From Drosophila pseudoobscura (taxonomy: Eukaryota; Arthropoda; Insecta; Diptera; Drosophilidae), in the NCBI RefSeq assembly GCF_009870125.1, contig NC_046680.1, positions 13,411,501-13,475,500 of the forward strand: a stretch of 64,000 bases of DNA, written 5' to 3'. Numbering within the stretch: position 1 is the stretch's first letter; each line of letters begins with the position of its first letter. The notes beneath the pieces were generated by a model that did no database searches, was not told where the DNA came from, and saw nothing but the letters and a program-made list of their open reading frames with translations. Position numbers and translations under genes: made by a program. Below, in pieces: positions 34,381 to 43,605 of this stretch.

Positions 34381-36620
34381 TTATTTCATTTTCTTCTGGT
34401 GCAGCAGATGCTTCCGTAGGGACAGCTGCTTGTCCCGGAAACTCTTCTTCACCTTGGAGCGCGCCTTGTGCCGCATCATGCCAAAGTTCTTGGTCTTGCG
34501 TTTCTCGCTGTTCGTTTTGGAGCAGTGTTCGTTGACACGTCCATCCTTCCAGCCGAACCGTTCGCGATCCTGTCGGCCTGCCTGCACAGTTTCCATTCGC
34601 GACTCCTTGTCGTGCTTGCGCTTCTTGAAGATCATCTCGATGCTGTTCAGCTTAACGAATTCGGCCCGATCCTGCTCTAGCGGACGTTTGCGGGAATTCG
34701 TGACGGTCTTTTTCAGATTGGCAGCATTGATTCGCTTGAAATCTTCGTCCGTGAAGATGCGTGTCAGCGCCAGTTCTTGGGCAGCCTCCTTTTGGTTGAG
34801 AATTTTCAGATCTTTCTTCTCCTTTTTCTGTTTAGATGCCTCTTCGTCATTTGCTGCATCACCATCGTCCTTTGCGTTGGATTCATCCTCCTCCTCCTCT
34901 TCTTCTTCATCGCTGTTGTCTTCATCGTCTTCCTCTTCATTATCATCATCATCCTCTTCCTCCTCTTCGTCATCGTCTGCTCCATCTGCTCCTTCCCCAT
35001 CGCTGTGGTTCACTGTCACCCACTGACCATCATTGGAGTCGCTATCTTCATCGCTCTCAATGTCAATGGTCTTGGAGTCCTTGAGGAGCGCCTCGGCGCC
35101 GAGAACAGTGTCGTGAACCTCGCGCTCTCCATAGGCGCGAACCTTCCGCTCCGCCTGTGCCTCTGTCTGACGTCCTCGATCCTTTTTATGTAGCAGAGCC
35201 GGCAACTGTTCGCGGTAGAGTGTGATTAGCGAACGAGCCGCCATCATCACAGATTTCTCCTTGTACGTCTTGTACATGGCCAGGTCCTGCAGCAGATCCT
35301 CGCCCATGGCCAGGGGGCAACGCATACAAATCTCGCGCGTGGCATTCAAGCCGATGGCCATGACATCGCTGGAGTTGCGCTCTGTAATGAAATTGTTGGC
35401 TATTGTCTTCAGGATGGGCTCAATGATGTCGCCCGGAACCAGCTCATGGGACGCCTGGGCGGCAAACTGGAGCACGCGGGTCACCTGGCGCTGATGGGGC
35501 TGAAGAAAGCGAGTTATATACGGATAGTAGCCAAACAGGAATAGCTCGTGAATGCCGATCAGACGGGATATTACATCGAGGTGCATCAACTTCACTTCGA
35601 ATCGCTCGTTTGTGGCCTGCAACTGCTTGAAGAGGCCTTCGGCCATTCCCTGGGGATTGTGCACCAAGTGAATGCCAGAGAAATTAAAGGCTGGCGCATT
35701 CTTTTTCTTCTTCTGGGCCTTGACCGCCTGCTTTTTGATCTTTTGCAGTTGCTTTTGGCCCTTTTTGGTCTTTTTGCTGACCCGATTTGCCAGCAGCGCA
35801 CCCTTCAGATCCACCTCGTTTTCACTTTCGGTGTCCTCTTCTTCGTCCTCGTCGTCGTGGCCGAGGAAGAATTTCAGCGACGTGACAAGGACCTTGGTTA
35901 CCTTGGAGAAGCAACCCACTGTGGCAATGACATTCACCGATTTTGGATCATTCCAGATGTTCTTCTTGTACAGCTCGATCATTATATCCACAGACATCTT
36001 GGCGGCTTTGGGATTGGCGTCTTTCAGCATGGAGTACATAAAGTTTTGCAGGCTCTGCAATGTATTTGATTAGATTTGATTCAATTGATTGGTAAAAGGG
36101 TCAGTGGTCAGGCCAGCAACAAGTGCCTGAAAATGGTTGTTACCGAGTTGAGCTTCATATCCTTGTGCTTGGCATTCATATTCTTGATGTCCGTCACAAT
36201 GTGGGCCTGCAGAAAGGTCCGTAGATTCTTGTCGGGGCAGCGCAACAGCTGGAAAAACAGTTCCAATATGTCTAGTGCAGGGACTAAGTTCTTGTTGCGC
36301 AGTAGAATCAGCGCCTTCACAAAGCAATTTCTCATGGCTGGATCCAAGACGGTGGCATAATTCCTGAGCAGATCGGCTAGGTGCTTCGGGAACAGCTCAC
36401 AGGCAGCAGGATAGCACTGAGCCACTTGTGCTATAAACATGACAGTGTCATCCAAAGATTTGTTTTCCTCGCTGGGGTTCAAGGCGAACACTTCCAGCAG
36501 ACTCAGAAAGTGCTGGTACTGAATGTGAAACTCATCGCTGTAAGACTCCGGATCGCGCTTGATCAGGTTCTGTAACTGCGGAAGATTCTCCGGCAGTTGA
36601 TTGTTGTTGGGCCGCACCAT
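34381..36620 (-). CDS. Mys45A: Mys45A, SDA1 family 60S ribosome biogenesis protein
   Basis: Exons 36144-36620 and 34381-36054 give 716 residues. SDA1 proteins act in the nucleolus and nucleus in 60S subunit maturation and export. Visible: an N-terminal helical NUC130/SDA1-type region (LPQLQNLIKRDPESY, AQCYPAACELFPKHLADLLR), MKLNSSLQNFMYSMLKDANP across the exon junction, a Lys-rich stretch (KKTKKGQKQLQKIKKQ), a long Asp/Glu/Ser tract coded at about 34850-35010, and a basic C-terminus (HKARSKVKKSFRDKQ). The acidic tract is simple-sequence-like and reads open on the other strand too. It is divergent from Phax, with 276 bases between start codons. Confidence 0.95.
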
Positions 36621-36896
36621 GGTGAGCCGAAGAAATTGCGATTTTTGCAAAAACCGAAACGTTCAAGTTTTTACTCTCGTTGCACGTGTTGGGGGTGTTC
36701 GTAAACGAACTGAATAATTTTACCTTAACCCATCTCAACCCCAATTAAAAAATGCATATTGCAAGGTGTGTGACCTAGAGAGGGAACAAAACCTAAGTTT
36801 TGGTAGATACAACAGCTGTGCATTTCAACGTAAACCAACACAGCCAGCAACTACCGTCAAAAAATTAATTTTCTCTCTCTCTGCCCCTTCAGCAAA
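36621..36896. promoter_or_regulatory. 276-base bidirectional promoter of Mys45A and Phax
   Basis: Start codons on opposite strands. A CACGTG E-box lies at 36682-36687 close to the Mys45A start and a TC-rich run (TTTTCTCTCTCTCTGCC) lies just before the Phax start. Confidence 0.5.
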
Positions 36897-39800
36897 ATGA
36901 TGGAGCTGCAGCTAAATGACGTTGATTTAGAGGAAGGCGAGGTAAGTAAAACTGTTTGCACGACCATGGGGCGATGCTAGTTAGTCCAGTTCACTTCTCA
37001 GCTATCAGAAAGCGACGACGACGGAATTTATACACCGCTGCAGCGACCTGCACCCACTCCCGCACCCGCACCGGGTACAAGTGCCGAGAGTGTTGCAAGC
37101 CCTCACACTACTTGCCACCAAACTCAAACCGCTGCTCTTGATGATGATGAGTCCCAGACAAACAGTGACTCGTCTTCGGGCGAGTCCTCGGAAGAGGGAT
37201 GCATAAAGAAGCTTCGTACAGATGATCCCGACAGCGGCCACAAGAAGCGAAAGAAACGAATCAAGCGCACGGTTATGAGGCGCGTTGCCCCCACAGACAC
37301 AGAGATGTTGCCAAATCGGACACGCTTCAAGAAGTACAATGTATGGACGGCCGCACTTCAGGAAGATGCTCTCAGCGAGAATATGCGTGGATGTGATGTT
37401 ACTCGCAGTAGCCGCGATCGAAATGTGGAGAACTATGACTTCTCGTTAAGGTACCGGCTGAACGGCGAAAACCGACTGAAACGTCGGCTATCCAATTCAT
37501 CCGAGGATGAGGCGGCGTCACATCCAACGCACAAGCGAGGTCGGCCATCTAGCCGCCCCACAGAAGAGGAGTTTTCTCAGCGAGGATCGGTCAAGAGTCG
37601 CCTCGGCCATCGAACGCGGCGCGGCGCCTCATCGACCAGTGGCTCGTCTGATAATTCGTGCGAGCCTCGACATATTCTCGACCTAAACGATATAGCTGGA
37701 CGCGATCCATCCGATTTGGCAACAGAGATGGCCAGTAAACTGTACGAAGAAAAGGACGAATTGCTAAGTGAGTAGTTGAAAATATAGACGCTACTGAAAA
37801 TAATGCAAATATTCATACTCCTAGTCCGTGTTGTGGCAGTTCTGGGAATGGATTTGCCCCTAGAGCTGTACAAAGAAACCCAGCGGATCGAAGCGGATGG
37901 CGGCATGATGATCAAAGTAAGTAGTTAAAAAAAAAGCGATTCCTGCTGATGACTAATGATAGCATTACAGAATGGCAGGCGAAGACGTACACCAGGAGGT
38001 GTATTTTTATTTTTACTAAAGCACCATGACAATATTACGCCAGAGCAACAAAAGTCCATATTCGATGAAGATCGCCAGAATATGAACAAGTCTCGCAAGC
38101 AGATCGAAACGCTGATGCGTAACCGAAAAGTAGAGGAGCTAAAGAAGTGCTTGAGCAAACAAAGCACCGAATTGGCTTCGTTATGCCAGCGCAAAGAGCA
38201 TTATATGCAAGCAGACGAGCTGAGCGCGGAGAGTCAACCTGGCAATGGTAAGAAAATTACGACTAATATCTAAAGATATTTAGGTTAGGTTAGGTTAAGG
38301 CGGTAGCCGGGAGGGGGGATAAGATCGTCCCGCCCCCAAGCTCACTTGGACCTATAAAAGGTCCGTTGTGTTGCCGCATGGGCATGTGCCCCTTCGCGTT
38401 GCCCGAACCGTGAACCTGCGGCAGTCATTTACAGTCGCTGAGTTCGACGATATTGAGCCTAGAGCTTTGATAGCTGCTTGACTGTCCGAGAAGACGCACA
38501 CTAAGTGCGTATCTAGAAGTAATTTGGAGACGATCGAAATGGCCTCCCTGATGGCTTCAACCTCCGCTTGGAACACACTACAGTGATCCGGGAGCCTGAA
38601 GCAATGACTGATGTTCAGCTCGCTGCAGTTGACTCCGCCTCCCACGCGGCCGTCTAGCTTTGAGCCATCAGTGTAGAAGTGGACCGCATTTGCAGGTCCT
38701 GGTTCGCCCGTCTCCCAGTCCTCCATAGGTGGGATTGATACCTGGAAGGGCGTGAGAGAGGTAATCACTAGGAATACAGTAATCTGTCCTCTCTGGTAAT
38801 TGCGGGAGTCTCATCAGGATTCCCGAGTGCCCAACCGCGGATGCTTTCCACAGTCTGGCTTCTCTCATTCTGAGGGCGGAAAGTGTTGCCACCTTCTTTC
38901 CCATGAGATCCACAGGGAGGAGGTCCAGCACAGTATCCAGGGCTTCCCCTGGAGTAGTGCGTAGCCCGCCAGTTATGCATAGCTCTGCCATGCGTTGAAC
39001 TCTGCTGAGTTTATTGAGGCATGTCCTTCTGTCTAAGGCTGGCCACCATACCACCACTCCATAGAGCATGATTGGTCGTATGATGGCGGTGTAGAGCCAC
39101 CGAACTATATAGGGGGTCATTCCCCATTTTAGTCCGATGGCTTTCCTGCAAGTATAGAGGGCCACTGTGGCCTTCTTTACTCTATCCTCTATGCTCAATG
39201 TCCAATCGAGCTTTCTATCGAGGATTAGGCCAAGATACTTGGCGTTGTTGCTGAAGACTAGCGTTTCCCCACATAGTCTTGGGGGAATCAGTACCGGAAC
39301 TTTGTACTTCCTAGTGAAAAGCACCAGTTCCGTTTTAGACGGGTTGACGCCTAACCCGCATTTGTCTGCCCATTTCGACATTTTCGTGAGAGTACTTGTC
39401 ATGCACTCACACAACGTTTCCGGAAATTTTCCGGAGAAAGCTATGGCAACATCGTCCGCGTACGCCACCACACGGCAGCCACCCCCCTCTATCTCCTGCA
39501 GCAGTGTGTTCACTGCCACATTCCATAGAAGGGGCGAGAGGACTCCTCCCTGCGGTGTGCCTCTGCTGACAAATCTGGTACACGTTGACGTCCCCAGTGA
39601 TGCCTCAACCGTCGCATTGTAGCATCTGATCGATCAGGCTCACCGTCCTGGAGTCAACGCCCAGATCCGTCAGTGCGCCAGTGATGGCGGTCGGAAGGAT
39701 GTTGTTAAAGGCGCCTTCTATGTCGACGAAGGCTACTAGGGTGTACTCCTTAAAGTTAAGGGACGCTTCGATGATCGATGTGATCGAGTGTAGGGCCGTT

Positions 39801-42740
39801 TCGGTGGATCTTCCCTTCCGATAGGCATGCTGGGAGTCTGAGATCAGACTGGGCGGAATGCACGCCGTGAGATGCAGCCCCAGGAGCCGCTCCATCGTCT
39901 TTAGAAGAAGAGACGATAGACTCATGGGTCTGAAATCTTTTGGGGCAGTGTGCGAGGGCTTGCCTGCCTTGGGTATGAATACGACTTTGGTCTGAAACCA
40001 GGTGTCAGGAATGCAGATAATGGCTTTATGTCCCGCGTGAATCAGTTGGGCAGGGAAAATGCCGTCTGGCCCCGCGGACTTGTAGGGTTTAAAGCTTCTG
40101 ATCGCCCAGGAAATGTTCTCCTGGCTTAGCAGTCTCAGGATGGCATTTGAGGCGACAGAAGGAGGCGCGAGGTAGTTGGGTCTGTTTTCATCGCAGCCAG
40201 GGAAATGGGTATTAGGAGAAGATTTAGCGACTCATCGCTGGACGTAGTCCACGACTGGTCGGTGTTCTTCAAGTAGCCCAGGGTGGGTGTTGTCTTCGAG
40301 AGAACTCTGCGCAAGCGTGAGGCTTCTGAGTTACTCTCGATTTCGCTGCAGAACTTACGCCAGGAGGCGCGTTTGGCTTTTCTGAGTTCTTTGTTGTAGG
40401 TTGACAGACTGGCCTTGTATTCGGCCCAGTTTTGCTCAACGTTTTCAGCCTTAGCTTTATTGAAGAGTCTCCGGGAGGCTTTCCGGAGTTCACCCAGTTT
40501 TGGATTCCACCATTCAGGTTTCCTCCGGCCTCTGTTCTTGCCAGAGGGGCATGCTTTGTCGAGCGCCTTATTGCAGGCGTCGGTAAAGATCTTAAGAAGA
40601 CGAGTCGTGGCCTCCGTGGAGAACTCCTCCTCAGATGGGGGCTCAGGGAGAACACGACAGATGTAGTCAGAGTACCGAGTCCAGTTTGTCCGCCTGATGT
40701 TCCGGAATCGGACTGGCATCGGTACTGCGAAGGAGAAGACAGTTTCCACGTACCTGTGGTCCGAGAAGGAGTGCTCTTCCAGGACCCTCCAGGATACAAT
40801 GTTACGCTGTATCTCATGAGAGGCAAGAGTGAGGTCCAGGACCTCCTTGCCGTTTTTAATAATAAAGGTGGGATCTGGCTCGACCTCCGCTTGCCTGCCC
40901 TTGCGATCGGACTTGTAAGTGGATATGGTGACCTTCTTGTAGCCATAATCCACTACACCGTCCGACTTTGCGAGGAGATCAATGGATTCCTCATTTAGGA
41001 CGAGGATGATCTGGCGCCTCTGCCCTTGGATATCCTCCACCTTTGCCACCTTCCAATCGGCTGTAGGAAGGTGGGGGTTGCAGACCTGCAGTAACCTGAG
41101 GATCTTCTCAGGCTCTGCAGGCTTATCCGAGACCCACGCTCTGGCTCTCGGGCGACTAGGGACATCTTCCCACTTCACGGCCTCCAGTTTCGCCCCTGGA
41201 TAGACCTCTTTGAGGGCCGCCACCGCCTTCATGTAGAGGGCCGCAGAGCGAGCGTCTTGGCAGGCGATGGCTTTCACCTTGCCTTGATGCCACCTTGCGT
41301 CCTCACACTTTGGCGGTGGTCTGCCGTTCTCCTCCAGTTCCAGTAGGAACCGGTCCTGGAGCTCGTTCTCCACCAGGTGCCACTTATCGCGAGGGACATT
41401 GCCATCCTCGGCGCCCCTGTCCAGGACACCGATCAGGGTCCTGCCCCTTGCCACCTCAACGAACGACCGGTTCGTGAGGTGGGTCTTCACCCGCTTGGCT
41501 TGCTGGGCTTGGCCTGGCTGATTCGCGGGGTCCTCCGCTGAGCGTTGCCGCTTGTTGGGGGCCTTGGCTGCGCCCTTTCCGGCTTTGGCTGGCTGGAACA
41601 GTGGAAGGATTGAGGAGGCCCACAGCCTGTGCTCCTTTCCTTCGGCTGACGCCCTAAAGTTCGGGTCTTCGTTGGACAGGATGAAAGCCGCTCGTCTCCT
41701 GTCCTGGTACGACGGCTTTCCACCCCGTGGTGCAGAGACGCTGCCCACCGGGGCTCCCATGGGTTCTTCGCCACCCCGGTATCCGCTTCGCCCTTGGAGC
41801 CACCCGACTTGGAGGCACCCGATTGGCTTTTCGGGCCCCCCCTCGCTGCGGCTGCTGCCTGAAGACGGTGGACCGACTCATCCTCCTTCACCGTCTTCTT
41901 TGGACCCGGTTTCCCAGGCGCTGGTGCAGAGGGATTGGCTTGTCCCTCCGGTACTTTAAGAGGAGTACCGAGCTCCTTTGCGGTTTTGTTTGTTTTTATA
42001 TTTTGAGTGTTTGACATAGTAGTTGCCACGAGTAGGCGGGAAGGGGATGGTCACCCGAGGCATAGCCCGCTCGCCCCGGGAAGCCTGATTTAAACTGGAG
42101 GTCGGCAGGTATCCAGAGTCCGCATATTAGCGACCGGGCACCCCCCCGGCCATGCATCCCTCGGCATATAACAGTGTCACCTTGGATTGGGGTAATTTCA
42201 CTGAGAGTTTTCTTCTCTCCGCCCGACTATGACCGTGACATGACATGACCGTGCTAGGACCTGTTACCAGCCGCCCTCACGGGGAGAGTGTAGTCGCACT
42301 TCCACCGGTGTGCACAGTTACGGCGGGTGACGGTTCGCTCGCAACCCTCTGTGTCCTAAGGGGGGGTGTGAGACGCAGACCGCACCGGGTATTACTAACC
42401 GGAGCGGCTGCGCCTCATTTCCGAGTTCACAGTTGTGCGAGCCGACCCGTCATCCGTTTGTCCCCCTTTAGCACCCGATGGCTGACGGCCTAAAGATATT
42501 TAACTAAAGTCTAAATGTTTCTCCCGAACAGTGTCAAACCCTCCGCCGTCGCCAGTGGGCCATGAGCAGGAGAGCCCAGAATATAAGACACACGAAATAA
42601 ACATTAATCACGTGGATAATGCTGAACTACCATCTACATCGAAGGCGGCCGCTTTGGCGTCATCAGTGGGCCTTAAGGAGCTGGTTAGCTATGAGGACGA
42701 TTTTTTGGATGTAAACTGTGGAGAAATGGACTTCTTCTAG
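36897..42740 (+). CDS. Phax: PHAX, phosphorylated adaptor for RNA (snRNA) export
   Basis: Exons 36897-36941, 37002-37767, 37825-37916, 37971-38247 and 42532-42740 give 462 residues. PHAX links the cap-binding complex on snRNA to CRM1 for nuclear export. Visible: an acidic start (MMELQLNDVDLEEGE), Ser/Asp-rich CK2-type clusters (SDSSSGESSEEG), a basic NLS (HKKRKKRIKRTVMRR), WTAALQEDALSENMRG (cap-complex region), SVKSRLG, then the conserved RNA-binding domain near residues 250-345 (DLATEMASKLYEEKDELL, GMDLPLELYKETQRIEADGG, RRRTPGGVFLFLLKHH). The last intron is 4284 bases because of a retrotransposon; without it and one target copy it would be 64 bases. Splice sites around the insertion are intact. 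Confidence 0.94.
38270..38282. repeat. Target site duplication, left copy
   Basis: CTAAAGATATTTA, identical to 42490-42502, flanks the retrotransposon. Confidence 0.9.
38352..39925 (-). pseudogene. Reverse transcriptase - RNase H part of the retrotransposon
   Basis: Open pieces at 39605-39925, 38668-39519 and 38352-38768 are in different frames but collinear with RT fingers/palm (SISDSQHAYRKGRSTETAL-type region, DIEGAF, YADDVAI), thumb, and RNase H. Frame changes near 39605, 39530 and 38770 disrupt it. The catalytic YADD and RNase H Asp/Glu/Asp are still readable, so decay is recent. Confidence 0.75.
40135..42029 (-). pseudogene. ORF1 fused by deletion to the endonuclease C-terminus
   Basis: A frame of 541 codons (40135-41760) runs from gag-like sequence (KVAKVEDIQGQRRQIILVLN, a typical ORF1 C-terminal region) straight into the last part of the endonuclease (TFIIKNGKEVLDLTLASH, then SDHRYV) and the linker to RT. 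The N-terminal two thirds of the endonuclease is absent, so an in-frame deletion fused the two. ORF1's first part (to 42029) is in another frame. Confidence 0.7.
42490..42502. repeat. Target site duplication, right copy
   Basis: CTAAAGATATTTA, second copy flanking the retrotransposon. Confidence 0.9.
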
Positions 42741-42832
42741 GCTAACGCAAAGCGTTTACGTGAAGTCGGACCCAATTATTTGGGCCCATTTTGTACTAAA
42801 TTTATATAGTTAGACCCTCATTTGTACATTTA

Positions 42833-42838
42833 AATAAA
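42833..42838 (+). terminator. Polyadenylation signal of Phax
   Basis: AATAAA about 93 bases after the stop. Confidence 0.5.
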
Positions 42839-42899
42839 TGCCTCGGATCAAACAAATCAAATTCCACTTTGGCGCGGAGGTCCGGCTACGATCATGACG

Positions 42900-43435
42900 A
42901 TAGTATCGAATGCCTATCATCAGTCGAATAAAATTATGAGTGCAGTGCTGAGGTTCCTAAATTGAACCGAATATAAAAAGTGAGGATATTATTTCCGATT
43001 ATGGGCAGAGAACGACTAGCCCATTGTCGACGAAAATAATGAATCTTGAAGAATTTTCGTGGTCATTTTGTTTGTGGGGAAAATTCCTCTCCCTGTTTAA
43101 GTGGTCAATGTCGGTTTTTCATCTTTATATTTGTGGTATATTTTAAAAATGAGATGGCTATTTTATCCGCGGTCGCACCTTGTCTAGCTCATACATCTTG
43201 CATATTCTTTGACTTTGATCTTATTTTCGAGTAAAAGATTTCAGCAATTAGATTAAATCATTTGTTCAGAGCTGAGGATCCTAGCTAGCAAGGAATATCA
43301 ACAACGAGGATTATGTTGGAATTTGAATACAAATAATCAGTACAAATACAATAATTGAAGGTGTGTTTTGAAAATGTGACGTTTTTGGTATATTTTTGAG
43401 GGTCGGACCGCGACAAATCCGCGGTCACACTGGTC
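42900..43435 (+). repeat. Dispersed promoter repeat, copy C (two tandem units upstream of Su(var)2-10)
   Basis: Unit C1 (about 42900-43185) has ATAAAATTATGAGTGCAG, GAACCGAATAT and a GGTATATTTTAAAAATGAGA stretch (43136 on) like that of copy B. Unit C2 (about 43240-43435) has TTCAGAGCTGAGGATCCTAG and GAATATCAACAACGAGGA matching copy A, then GGTATATTTTTGAGGGTC and AAATCCGCGGTCACACTGG (43415 on). Both point toward the gene. Confidence 0.65.
43386..43433 (+). promoter_or_regulatory. Su(var)2-10 core promoter: motif 6 and motif 1
   Basis: TTGGTATATTTTT (motif 6, 43385-43397) precedes CGGTCACACTGG (motif 1, 43422-43433), the same arrangement and spacing class as at Dbp45A, 173 bases before the start codon. 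Confidence 0.6.
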
Positions 43436-43605
43436 GCGACGACGCCGCTTAAAACTTTGATGTAGCATTGTTGTTAATTAATTAATTAATAAATTAATGG
43501 TATAGTGTTTACATTTATGTGTTGTGCGTGTCCTAGACTAATGCTCTTGAGCTTGCAACTGTTTTGTTGACAACGTAGTCTGATCGAGGGACAAAAATAA
43601 TAGTA

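Larger units (their letters stand above)
38283..42489 (-). mobile_element. Degenerate LOA-type (Jockey superfamily) non-LTR retrotransposon
   Basis: 4207 bases inserted antisense in the last Phax intron, flanked by a 13-base duplication. Read on the minus strand: a 5' UTR (about 42028-42489), a Pro/Lys-rich gag-like ORF1 from about 42027 with a frameshift near 41760, a truncated endonuclease domain ending in SFSDHRYV (about 40760), reverse transcriptase with DIEGAF (about 39720) and YADD (about 39460), and an RNase H domain (YTDGSK, AEVEAI, SDSQAA, about 38470-38680). The 3' end is a short TAACC-type tail, not poly(A). RT plus RNase H points to the LOA clade (Bilbo, TRIM, Baggins in flies). 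Several frame breaks and an internal deletion make it inactive. Confidence 0.88.
42741..43605. promoter_or_regulatory. Region between Phax and Su(var)2-10
   Basis: 865 bases. AATAAA at 42833-42838 probably ends Phax. From about 42900 to 43435 two tandem, diverged copies of the dispersed promoter repeat occupy most of the gap. The remaining 170 bases before the ATG are probably 5' UTR. Confidence 0.5.

Noticed and set aside
34806-35193. Plus-strand ORFs of Leu/Phe/Ser-rich sequence over Mys45A
   Set aside because: They are antisense reads of the Asp/Glu codon tract and have no start context or splice support.
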